DNA from: Enoplolaimus lenunculus
Lineage: Eukaryota > Nematoda > Enoplea > Enoplida > Thoracostomopsidae
DNA: 64,000 bases
NCBI GenBank assembly: GCA_030248215.1
Contig: JASANG010000273.1
Span: forward strand, 137,001-201,000
Reading direction: 5' to 3'
Part shown: one piece after another, positions 55,792-64,000 of the stretch
How positions within the stretch are numbered: the first letter of the stretch is position 1
Layout of the letters: the number at the start of each line of letters is the position of its first letter
Notes under the pieces: generated by a model
Told to the model about the DNA's origin: nothing
The model's input: the letters and a program-made list of their open reading frames with translations, nothing else
Databases searched by the model: none
Position numbers and translations under genes: made by a program

Positions 55792-56531
55792 GAATCCAAC
55801 TGGGTACAGAGATGCTTTAAGTTTCACATACCTGCCGGCGCCGATGCCTTGGGGTTTTTCGTAAACTCATTAGCTTGCAGATTGGATATAGTTTGACATT
55901 TAGCGTAAAGACTCTCGTGGGTACGGGTCGATTGGCAATAGGCACGTAATTCTTTTAAAAAATATTGACGGCGCTAAGTTGACTTATAATGTGAAGTATG
56001 TGCCGTGCAAAAGCTCCGAGGTCAAGATTTCGAGTTATCTTTAAAGGCCATCAAAAGTTATTGCTAACAGAGTAAGTTTACTGGACCAATTAACTGAACG
56101 CAATGCTACAAAAACGTAGAATAGTTTAATAGGGTAGTTGTTAAAGTGTTAAAACTGCATCGGTGTGAAATATTAAAGTTTGTCACATAAACACTTTGCG
56201 TACCTTAAGCCACGGAAGGAAAAATTGTAAAGTACGTTCTGATATCTGAATGCAACCTAGTATTAGATTTTAATTATTAATTATCCTGCTCCGGCTCATT
56301 CAGTTTTTGGTTTCCGGTCGCACTCAGATATATAACGAAATTCGTAATTATATTTAAAACTTTGAAAAACCAACCAGGTTGTGTGGTACCGTATTACACT
56401 TTTTTGAGTAGATTGTGGAGAAAATTACCGGGGGGATGGGGGTAACTCAGACCCAAATCATATTATTTTGTGGCGAAACCAGGCGAGAAAGCAATAAATT
56501 CGAAAAGATTATTTCGTTATTCTCGGTTAAC
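55792..56531. other. Gene-free stretch
   Basis: TGCTCCGGCTCATTCAG and GTTTCCGGTCGCACTCAG near 56286-56326 mark a family Q remnant. The rest is unique. Confidence 0.45.
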
Positions 56532-56753
56532 GGGATTTAATTTATTAAAGGTAGAAAGATTTTTAATGGTATTTTGAGAATTTTTTCGGTGTTTTTTGCT
56601 TTATAGGGATTTAATTTATTAAAGGTAGAAAGATTTTTAATGGTATTTTGAGAATTTTTTCGGTGTTTTTTGCTTTATAGGGATTTAATTTATTAAAGGT
56701 AGAAAGATTTTTAATGGTAATTTGAGAAAATTTTTCGGTGCTTTTTGCTTCAT
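56532..56753. repeat. 74-bp tandem repeat, three copies
   Basis: GGGATTTAATTTATTAAAGG starts at 56532, 56606 and 56680, an exact 74-bp period. The first two copies are nearly identical; the third has a few changes (GTAATTTGAGAAAA). AT-rich and noncoding; not obviously from a listed MITE. Confidence 0.92.
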
Positions 56754-57347
56754 ATACCATAGAGGCTACAGATATATCGCTATAGCGAGCAAAATATATT
56801 GTTTACCAGCATGGCGAGCAAAAATAGGTGAATGCTCCTGTTGAACTCAATATGAGGTGGTACAATAATCAAGAACTGGCGTAATTTTCGGAAAAATATA
56901 GCCCGCCTCTCCCTATAAAATTTTCAACCTTGCGTGTAAATCAACGAAATCCCTAGTATGCTCCTTCTGAAAATTTTTAGCACGCTAGCAAGGTGAGCTG
57001 GCTACAGGCCTGTAATGAATACACATCCAAAAGACTGTTTACTAAAATTTGGCAATCTGAAACTTTGAGAGGGACGTCCTTAAGTGTGACCTCTATCTCC
57101 TTTTCTGTGGAGGCGGGTCTGAGGGCGCTGAGCAAGGCACCTTCTTATAAAGTACAAATTACTTGGTCCAAATTTCTAATTGAAAATAAACATGGGGTTC
57201 GACTGATAAACCTCTTTGTCTACAACTCTGATTTTCAGTACATAATAATGTTTAAACTGCAACCATCATAAAGAAGTTATAATACCTCTAAGCGCAAAGA
57301 TTACGTCTAAAGTTCGAGCCTACTCTTTTGGTGGTCTGTGAGAGAAC
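56754..57347. other. Gene-free stretch with a truncated family A copy
   Basis: Family A sequence lies at about 56898-57011. A 92-codon plus-strand frame from 56993 begins inside that MITE and has no recognised domain. Confidence 0.45.
56898..57011 (-). mobile_element. Family A MITE, left end missing
   Basis: TATAAAATTTTCAACCTTGC, GTGTAAATCAACGAAATCCC, GTATGCTCCTTCTGAAAATT, GCTAGCAAGGTGAGCTGG and CTACAGGCCTG. Confidence 0.78.
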
Positions 57348-57519
57348 CAGTCCCGTAACCAAGTGGCTGGCAGGAGTGGCTCAGCATCCCCTGGATGGAA
57401 AAAATTTTGCCCTTCCTAGACAATTCTGTAACATTGCTAGTAAGTCAACGAAAACCCTTGTATGCCCGTCCTCAAAAATTTACAGCCACCTAGCAAGGTG
57501 AGCTGATTACGGTTTGGGG
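57348..57519 (-). mobile_element. Family A MITE
   Basis: CAGTCCCGTAACCAAG, GTGGCTCAGCATCCCC, CTAGTAAGTCAACGAAAACC, CTTGTATGCCCGTCCTC and CTAGCAAGGTGAGCTGATTAC. Confidence 0.8.
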
Positions 57520-58372
57520 GAGAATAGAACACCCGAAACTGAGGCCGGTTTGCCAATATCAGCCCGGGAAGGTAATAAGATATGCATAGTTAGTTCGAAC
57601 TGCGAAATGCCAAACTCGAACAAAAGACTGTTTCTTTTGATTAAACAAAAAACACATTGTGTTTAAACTAAATATTAATTAAATTCCAATAACCAAAAAG
57701 TCTTAGCTCAACGCTGAACGAGCTGAGCTAAGACTGGAATCAGTAGGTTGTCGGAATGGGCTAGTGCCTTCAAAGGGCCGATACAAAGTTCGGCCTACAG
57801 TGCATTATGCAGGGATGAAAATGTGACGATCTGAGGCGGCCAAATACCGGCCTGTCCCAGTAGTAAGTTTTCCTAGCCTTCATATGGGACCCCGCGTACA
57901 AAAACACGTCCTACCCCACCTGCCCCACGAAAATTGCAGTTACATAGCAATAAATTAGCAGCATTCGTGCGATTTTTATATGAGTTGCTATATTTTTATG
58001 CGATTAATCTGTTTTCTCACGACTTTAGTTGTTCAGTACAGTTTTAAGCTGAATTTATCAAGCAGCAGATCAGACAAATTCGATGAACGATGCAAAATTA
58101 AGATGTTCGGTCTGTCGAAAAAAATTAGCCTGCTTTCGAGGTAAAAATTTCAGAAACCGAGGGCAAATCATTTTCCGATTCATATTGCGTCAAATGGGAT
58201 GGCTCTGTCCCACCGCGCACGTCCCGCTCGCTAATTTCATCTCTAATCTATTTTCCGAAATTTCTCAGGAAATGATGTAAAAATCTATATATGTGAAATA
58301 CTTTTCCAAAACGAAAACCTGGCGCTGCTATCGAAAACGGTTATAGTATAAATTATTAGAATACTACTTTTG
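57520..58372. other. Gene-free stretch with a 12-bp hairpin
   Basis: AGTCTTAGCTCA (57699) pairs with TGAGCTAAGACT (57724). The downstream GC-rich block 57780-57930 is unassigned. A short plus-strand frame near 58083 (LRCSVCRKKLACF) ends near a GTAAAA donor-like site but has no partner exon. Confidence 0.4.
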
Positions 58373-58520
58373 GCCCACGTTACTTTTAGGGCCGAACTTT
58401 TTTTCACCGGACTGTAATAGAGTAACCTTAAGCTTTAGACTATAATTTTTTGTTTAGGCTTAGGCTTATTTACAGACTTATTCTTACACTTAGGCTTAGT
58501 CTTTGGAATATGCATATACT
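58373..58520. mobile_element. Family E MITE
   Basis: TTGGCCCACGTTACTTTTAG at the left is close to the 28-bp ends of the 6977 copy; GTTTAGGCTTAGGCTTA inside; GGAATATGCATATACTAAGC at the right. Confidence 0.7.
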
Positions 58521-58779
58521 AAGCTTGCAAAACATTACAAATGCATTTAGCTTCAATGTATATGCCCTCGCTGTCTTTGGATTAGCTGCAGTACCAACTT
58601 CACTGTAATAAATCTTACAGTCCCTAGTTTGTATATAGAACTGACGCAATAAGCACAAACATTAATTTAACTGTCACTTTCGATTTAGTCAAAATCAAGG
58701 ACGTACGGAGCCTAAATTAGACCGAATAGTTCTTAGAACGTGAACCGCCTACAGCTAAAACCTATTTCATATTCAACTC

Positions 58780-58954
58780 GGGCCCACAGCCAAGCGGGTG
58801 GGGCAAGGGGGCTCAGCCCCCGTGGAATATTTTTGCCCCTCCCCCTAGAAAATTTTCAAGCTTGCTTGTAAGTCAACAAAAACCCTTGTATGCCCTTCTT
58901 GAAATAATTTTAGCCCCCCCACCTTCTAGCAAGGTGAGCTGACTACGGTCCTGA
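58780..58954 (-). mobile_element. Family A MITE, near full length
   Basis: GGGCCCACAGCCAAGCGGG, GGGGGCTCAGCCCCCG, CTAGAAAATTTTCAAGCTTG, TAAGTCAACAAAAACCC, CTTGTATGCCCTTCTTG and CTAGCAAGGTGAGCTGACTAC. The internal GGGGGCTCAGCCCCC is a perfect hairpin. Confidence 0.88.
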
Positions 58955-59834
58955 TCCAACTTCATATACGTGCGCAACACCAAGCATGTTGTGGTTTTAT
59001 AGACGAACCGAATCACAAAATATAACATAAATTCAAATATTACAAAATGAACGACAATTTTTTGCTCGTATTTTTAGAATTGTTCAATTTAGAACAAACG
59101 AGTAAATTTCTTGATACGTTTTTGTGCCGTAAATTACACAAGTTTTTCATTTTCTAAGCGAATTTGGCCATCTGACATTATTATCTATCCAAAATGTCCA
59201 AAAATATACGACGGGCGCAACTTAAAAATTTAACAACTAATTTGTAATACTTAAAAAAGTTATAGTAATGAATGTTTTTAACTTTACAGATTAAACGAAA
59301 CGTACCCACTATCGGCTTCTGTCGACATTGACCGCTGCCAAAACGAACTGATTTTAATCAGTGGGAGCATCATATGATTTTTAACTATGGACATTTTATG
59401 AAATTTTATAATTAAAACAGTTTAATTATTTAATTGGGATTCTACAATAAACGATTTAAAGACAACAAAAATATCCGTAACGCAATATTTTATCAAAAAC
59501 ACGATGGCTTTCGACACGTGCAAGTTCTTGCAGCTGCAAAAATTTCGTAAATATTTATGATGAAAAACTATGAGTTTTTGAAATTCAGCTTTACTTAAAT
59601 TAGCAAATGTAACATTTTATATAACCCCCATTCTGGTTCTGTGGCCATTTTCACGTACAGATCACTGCAAATGGTGTGTATCCAGAAGTTTCTGAAAGGG
59701 GGGAGAGATATAGTCGGGAAAACAAATCGCGAGCGACGCGAGCGAAAAGCCTGATTCCATTTCAATGCTAAATCTTAATACAAAATCTTGGTTTCGATCG
59801 AAGTTGGGAAATCAAACTTTAATGTTTCAAATAT
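58955..59834. other. Gene-free stretch
   Basis: A GCGAGCGACGCGAGCGAAAA tract near 59729 followed by GCTAAATCTTAATACAAAAT is the dispersed repeat also seen at 23690 and 34258. Confidence 0.45.
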
Positions 59835-59920
59835 ATATAAATATATATATATAAATATATATATAAATATATATTTATATATATATTTATATATATAAAT
59901 ATATATATATTTATATTCGG
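59835..59920. repeat. AT microsatellite
   Basis: Units of TATATAAATATA alternate over about 85 bp, without C or G. Confidence 0.9.
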
Positions 59921-60179
59921 TCTAAGGTTTTATAGCGGAAGGTACTTCTTTGATATGAAACAAAATTATACATTCGTTCTTGCTGCACTGGCACAAAATT
60001 GACATTTCTTTGTTTTTAGTTATGCACAAGTTAAGTAAATACTTAATTGATGTTTCGGAAACCCAGCCAATAACTTTTGGGACAATAATGTAGAATTGCA
60101 GATTCTGGGCCTGCGCTATAACAAGGAAGAAACTTGGAAGCAATGACTGACGGAGACGCCAGCATGAAGAAGTTAGGTT

Positions 60180-60345
60180 TAGGCCCGTAGCCAGCTCAGC
60201 TTGTTGGCGTGGGTGTGAACATTTTGTCAGGAGGGTCATTCAAATGGTTCCGATTACTTATAAGCAAGGTGAGACATTTTCTAGGAGAAGACCAAAATTG
60301 CTTAACGGGGGCTGAGCCCCCTGGCACCCTCTGGCTACGGACTCT
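60180..60345 (+). mobile_element. Family A MITE with 8-bp target duplication
   Basis: TAGGCCCGTAGCCAGCTCAG, GTCAGGAGGGTCATTC, TTATAAGCAAGG, GGGGGCTGAGCCCCC and CCTCTGGCTACGG. Flanks GTTAGGTT (60172-60179) and GTTAGGCT (60346-60353), 7/8. Confidence 0.9.
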
Positions 60346-60522
60346 GTTAGGCTGTGTTCCGCACGCTACAGAGGCAAGGTGGAACAAACCAGATTGACAA
60401 CATATGCCCTAAAATTTCAATGAACATCAAACAAAAAATAAACATATTACAATGATTTGAGTAAATGTTGTGCCTAAAATCTGTGCAGCCAGTTCTTCTT
60501 ACTGCCTGGGTTCCATTCAAAC

Positions 60523-60642
60523 AGTTGCGGATCCAGAAATGTCTAAGCGTTGCGCTATACTTGACGTCCGGCGCCGTCCGTCACTGTGCGTCCAAAGTTT
60601 GGATTTGATCTCTGTTGGGGCCGATCCGTTACCCGTTACGGC
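60523..60642 (+). mobile_element. Short family B/G element with exact 8-bp duplication
   Basis: AGTTGCGGATCCAGAAATG opens it, GCGTTGCGCTATACTTGACG and TCCGGCGCCGTCCGTCACTG follow, and GGCCGATCCG lies near the right end. ATTCAAAC occurs at 60515-60522 and 60643-60650. It carries one unexpanded copy of the words amplified at 30735-31420. Confidence 0.78.
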
Positions 60643-60650
60643 ATTCAAAC

Positions 60651-61234
60651 TTATCTACAGTCGCATACATTCAGATGAAGTTTCTGATGGCGTGTGCTTT
60701 TTTCCACCCCCTTCCATCATGCGTGACATTTGTTTTGCATATTAACAATGTGTAATTCTCAGAGTTCAGAAACCAGGAATTCCTAGTAGGGGGGTGCCAA
60801 ATTTTTAATGCAGTTGCAAAAATTCTGGCAGGAAGGGTAGCGCCCCGCTTCGTCCCCATTAGCCGTAGTCGCAGGCCTGACAGGATACTCACCGCCTTTT
60901 ATAAATTATGAATGAAAAAAATAAACAAATTTTATATAATCTCAGAAAATGAAAAAAAAACTAAGTAGACTGTCAAACGATATTACTCGCTATCTCAATT
61001 GATGCAGATATCTGCTCCTTAAACTTATTCTGCGAAAGGTCACAGTTCGTTTCAACTGCACTTTCATCCTTGGACGGCTTGACACTTTTAGTGACAGACT
61101 TTAACCTTAAAACTATTTTAGTTTCGTTCCTGTCTATCATGTTTTAGATCGTTTGAAAGTTTCAAGATCTAAAATCAAAAATGTATACTTGAATGCACAT
61201 GCGTTAGAACGAATGCCACAAGGGATAGAGAATA
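60651..61234. other. Gene-free stretch with a worn family A piece
   Basis: TGGCAGGAAGGGTAGCGCC and TTAGCCGTAGTCGCAGGCC at 60827-60878 look like a decayed family A right end. No exon recognised. Confidence 0.45.
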
Positions 61235-61392
61235 GCGGGTCCGTAGCCAAGGGGGGTCTGGTGTGGCTCAAATCCGTGGCAAACTTTTGCCCCCCAGAAA
61301 GTTTTAAACCTTGCTTGCAAGTCAACGGTAACGTTTGTATGCCCTCCTTAACAACATTTAGCCCCCTATCAAGGTGACCTGGCTACAGGACT
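61235..61392 (-). mobile_element. Family A MITE
   Basis: CGGGTCCGTAGCCAAGG, GTTTTAAACCTTGCTTGC, AAGTCAACGGTAACGTTTG, TATGCCCTCC, CTATCAAGGTGACCTGG and CTACAGGACTG. Confidence 0.82.
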
Positions 61393-61552
61393 GCCGAGAT
61401 TTTGTCAACGTTTGACAGCTAGAATCTGTAAACTTTATTCTTAAGCCGATTAAAACCTGCTGTTTTCTACCCTCTGAAAAAACTTTGTGAGGAGATATAT
61501 TTCATGTATCCCTCCGGACCCGTCCGTACCTGAGTAAGACCATGAGGGCTAC

Positions 61553-61818
61553 ATGGAAAAATTTTAGCCCACCCTAGCAAAATTTTAGCCCACCCTAGCA
61601 ATATTTTAGCCCACCCTAGCAAAATTTTAGCCCACCCTAGCAAAATTTTAGCCTACCCTAGCAAAATTTTAGCCCACCCTAGCAAAATTTTAGCCCACCC
61701 TAGCAAAATTTTAGCCCACCCTAGCAAAATTTTAGCCCACCCTAGCAAAATTTTAGCCCACCCTAGCAAAATTTTAGCCCACCCTAGCAAAATTTTAGCC
61801 CACCCTAGCAAAATTTTA
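61553..61818. repeat. 21-bp tandem array built from family A interior
   Basis: TTTTAGCCCACCCTAGCAAA repeats with a 21-bp period about 12.6 times, with rare variants (ATATTTTAG, GCCTACCC). The unit equals the family A segment around TTTTAGCCCCCCCTAGCAAGG. The minus-strand frame repeating AKILLGW is a by-product of the 21-bp period. A family B end (TCTGGATCCGCCGCTGG) follows at 61851. Confidence 0.93.
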
Positions 61819-61867
61819 AACGCCAATCCACTCCCTACTCGTCCCAATTTTCTGGATCCGCCGCTGG

Positions 61868-62440
61868 CTTGTATCGCTCACTTTGTATGCGCCGTAATAA
61901 AAAAGTGCCATACTCAGGTTGGCCCTGCTTATGCTACGGTTTGAATAAGCTAGCGTATCAAATAGCATCTACTTGTCGTTAGCTGAACGGCAACAGATGT
62001 CAGAGAGGTGGCTCTTAATAGAAGCATACATTATTAATGAACATTACGGTTTCGATTTAATCTAAACTAAATAAAGTCCACTACTGAGCTTGAACGCTAC
62101 CGATAACCAATCAGCGTTAGTTCTACTTTATTATCCTTGAATATTTAGTGAAATTTCTTACGACTTATCACTGAAAAAAATATTTCAAACCGCTTTACGA
62201 TTGTTTAAGCACTGGCGCATCCAAGTCGAGGGGCAGGGCACCTTGACCGATTCCCCTAACACGAATGGACATCAAGATTAACTATCAAGCGTCCCACGTC
62301 TCGCTCGTCAGGTTCCAATACAATAACTCGCGCCGCTTTTAGACATTTCAGGACCTGACACTGATCTTACGACTAGAATATACTGTCAGTACTGATTCTA
62401 ATATCCACCATGGCTTAGTAGCTATTATTAACATATTGGC
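61868..62440. other. Gene-free stretch
   Basis: Unique sequence; CACGTCTCGCTCGTCAGG near 62297 is an M-type word. Confidence 0.5.
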
Positions 62441-62576
62441 AATCCTGAGTTTAAGCATGTCTTAGCCGAAGTCTAAACGTAGAGTAAGCCTAAGCAGGAA
62501 AATTAGTCTAAAGTATAAAGCTCACCTCATCGTAGTTCGACGGAAAAACGGTACGCCCCTGATCTATACATGGGCC
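62441..62576. mobile_element. Family E MITE, left part eroded
   Basis: GTAAGCCTAAGCAGG inside and GCCCCTGATCTATACATGGG, then CC at the right end, matching 44953-44977. Confidence 0.7.
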
Positions 62577-62659
62577 GCATACAGAAAACATATCAATTAC
62601 CATGACTACCCTGGTCGTGGACCAAAATAAGACTACTAGAAATAAACTAGCGACAACGC

Positions 62660-62814
62660 AGACCCATGGACAGCTTACCTTGCTGTGGGGGCAAAACATT
62701 TTTCAGGATTGGTATACAAGGGTTTTCAATGACTTAATACAAGCAAAGCTGAATTTTTTTTGGTGGGGACAAAATTTTTTCCTGAATCCCCTTGCCCTCT
62801 CTGGATACAGGTTT
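62660..62814 (+). mobile_element. Family A MITE
   Basis: TTTTTCAGGATTGGTATAC, AAGGGTTTTCAATGACTTA, GGTGGGGACAAAATTTTTTC and CTCTGGATACAGG occur in family A order; the left repeat is worn to AGACCCATGGACAGC. Confidence 0.75.
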
Positions 62815-63119
62815 GCAACAATGTAAAAGGAACTCTCAAATAAGCTAATATTAAGCTAATCAACATAGCGCCAGCACGCCTGCTTAATTTGAAGTTGTAT
62901 TTACGGGCACTATACCAAGTAATTCATGATTAGCGAAAATATATTTGCCAAATTTCAAAAATACACAAACAAAATGAAAATTTTGATTTCATAAATTGCT
63001 TGGTTAGGAAGCATAGACATACGGTAGGCGACGTACCCGAGCAAGTGTATCATAAAAATATAGTGAATGTATACATAAATATTCTTAGCTACAGTATATA
63101 TGTCGTGTCTCGAACATCT
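62815..63119. other. Unique gene-free sequence
   Basis: Nothing recognised apart from a short AT-rich run near 63060-63105. Confidence 0.5.
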
Positions 63120-63257
63120 ATTGCCAGTGCCGGCCGAAGCGCCCTCCAGACTGCCCAATTGGAGAGCCCTAAAAATTTTAGCAGACCACGAAGCTACAGA
63201 GCTATGAAACATTTTATTGAGAACCAGCTCGGACCTGTTAGGGGGGCGATTATCTAA
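63120..63257 (+). mobile_element. Family F MITE
   Basis: CAGTGCCGGCCGAAGCGCCC, AGACCACGAAGC, TATGAAACATTTTATTGAG and GGGGGGCGATTATCTAAACC, colinear with 17735-17868. A family B copy follows within a few bases. Confidence 0.62.
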
Positions 63258-63259
63258 AC

Positions 63260-63432
63260 CAATGGCGGATCCATGGGGGCCACCCCGGCCGTACCCCCCA
63301 ACAGCATCTCGACAAAAATTGTATACCTAGCAATTTTGTGACAATAGTTCGTGATTTGTGTGTGGGTCAAAGGTAAGTTTATTACCTGTGAAATTTTGCC
63401 CCCTCCCATTTTGAGATCCTGGATCCGCCACT
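63260..63432 (-). mobile_element. Family B MITE, same subfamily as 35508 in opposite orientation
   Basis: CAATGGCGGATCCATGGGGG at the left; CCAACAGCATCTCGACAAAA, GCAATTTTGTGACAATAGTT and CGTGATTTGTGTGTGGGTC inside; GAGATCCTGGATCCGCCACT at the right. Inverted, these align with 35508-35678 almost throughout. Confidence 0.88.
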
Positions 63433-64000
63433 GATCCAGGCGTTCCTGTTGCGAATGAATATTGGTAACTGTCCAGATTTCATAGGTGTTGTCAACATCA
63501 TATCTTGAGAGACGATAACCACGTCTAAAAGCTACTTGCGACGTGCACAGCGAGCGAGAAAATATTTTTGACGACTACAGGCTATTCGACATTTTGTAAA
63601 TGTGTCACGTTTAGAGTGCTTTTAAACATTATCGGGGGAATACATCCCCTAGGAGCTTTATGATTTCACCTCACTAACAAGTGGAACTACAATATTTCAG
63701 GTGCCCGACAATTTTTATAACCGCAACTGATCATCCGTGACTCCGCTTTAGGGTACGGATCGCTTATGAGAGCCACATTTTTTAATCGTCACGATGAATC
63801 GAGTTATGTCCTTCGTAGCCAAGATATTATTCAAAACGGAACTAAAGTATTGGAAACCTATTAAATATAAGCGATCACTCACTCCTTGAGTCGTGTACCC
63901 TTGGCTTGCCCCGCGACTTTATTTTGAAAACTTTTTCAACAAAAAAACCTTGAATGATTCAAATTTACAAAGTTCAGTTAAGAAAAACACATTTCTTAGT
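63433..64000. other. Gene-free end of the window
   Basis: ATAACCACGTCTAAAAGC and CAGCGAGCGAGAAAATATTT at 63517-63570 repeat the interior of the family N copy at 46760. The rest is unique. Confidence 0.45.

Noticed and set aside
57699-57735. 12-bp hairpin as a transcription terminator
   Set aside because: The context is eukaryotic and no T-run or adjacent gene is present; probably a chance or repeat-derived hairpin.
61653-61847. Frame repeating AKILLGW
   Set aside because: Product of the 21-bp period of a MITE-derived array; no start context, no domain.
1-64000. Retroviral, LTR or Polinton elements
   Set aside because: I recognised no paired long terminal repeats, primer-binding site, gag, protease, integrase or capsid-like frame.

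Overview
This window reads as a gene-poor, repeat-saturated piece of a large animal nuclear genome. The grounds are GT-AG exon boundaries, a very long serine-rich exon, tRNA-derived SINEs, a decayed non-LTR reverse transcriptase and dozens of small non-autonomous DNA transposons (MITEs). It contains no bacterial operons, ribosome binding sites or rRNA. The species cannot be named from sequence alone; an invertebrate is the most natural guess. One undetermined base (31075) shows that it comes from a draft assembly.

Host coding sequence is sparse and lies on the minus strand. Three exon candidates stand out by GC content, length and splice signals. Exon A lies near 38406-38687, exon B at 27327-27827 and exon C at 8930-11298. 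A ends in phase 2 and B begins with exactly the one base that completes its split codon, so A and B can belong to one transcript across an intron of about 10.6 kb. B and C also end in phase 2, and C may be a later exon of the same gene or the first coding exon of another. B carries RRESFLYR, identical to the PKA-site motif of PDE4 phosphodiesterase UCR1, but the surrounding sequence does not otherwise look like PDE4. C encodes about 790 residues of disordered Ser/Thr/Pro/Arg-rich protein that I do not recognise. A weak SelD-like exon candidate sits at 4421-4559.

Almost everything else is repeat. The commonest family (A; ends CCCGTAGCC / GGCTACGGG, about 110-175 bp) has about 24 copies, most of them beyond 45 kb; several are flanked by 8-bp target-site duplications, as hAT-like elements are. 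Family B (ends GCGGATCC / GGATCCGC) and family E (ends GGCCCATGTATAGA, interior rich in CCTAAG/TTAGGC-type hexamers) also show 8-bp duplications. Family D (CGACAATTTGTCG ends), H (TTTGGGGGCACCGAATA), F, K (foldback), L, M, N, Q and two palindromic elements near 35-36.4 kb make up the rest. Two tRNA-derived SINE families are present.

The most distinctive feature is that three tandem arrays are made of sequence from inside these small transposons: a 77-bp array from family H (2907-3368), a 20/21-bp GC-rich array inside a family-G element (about 30735-31420) and a 21-bp array from family A (61553-61818). A family-A copy at 26340 has an internal duplication that looks like an early step. There is also a 1.6-kb unit with 245-bp inverted arms that I see as identical (14312-15921), and a readable nested insertion at 54450-55042. 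I recognised no retrovirus, LTR element or Polinton.
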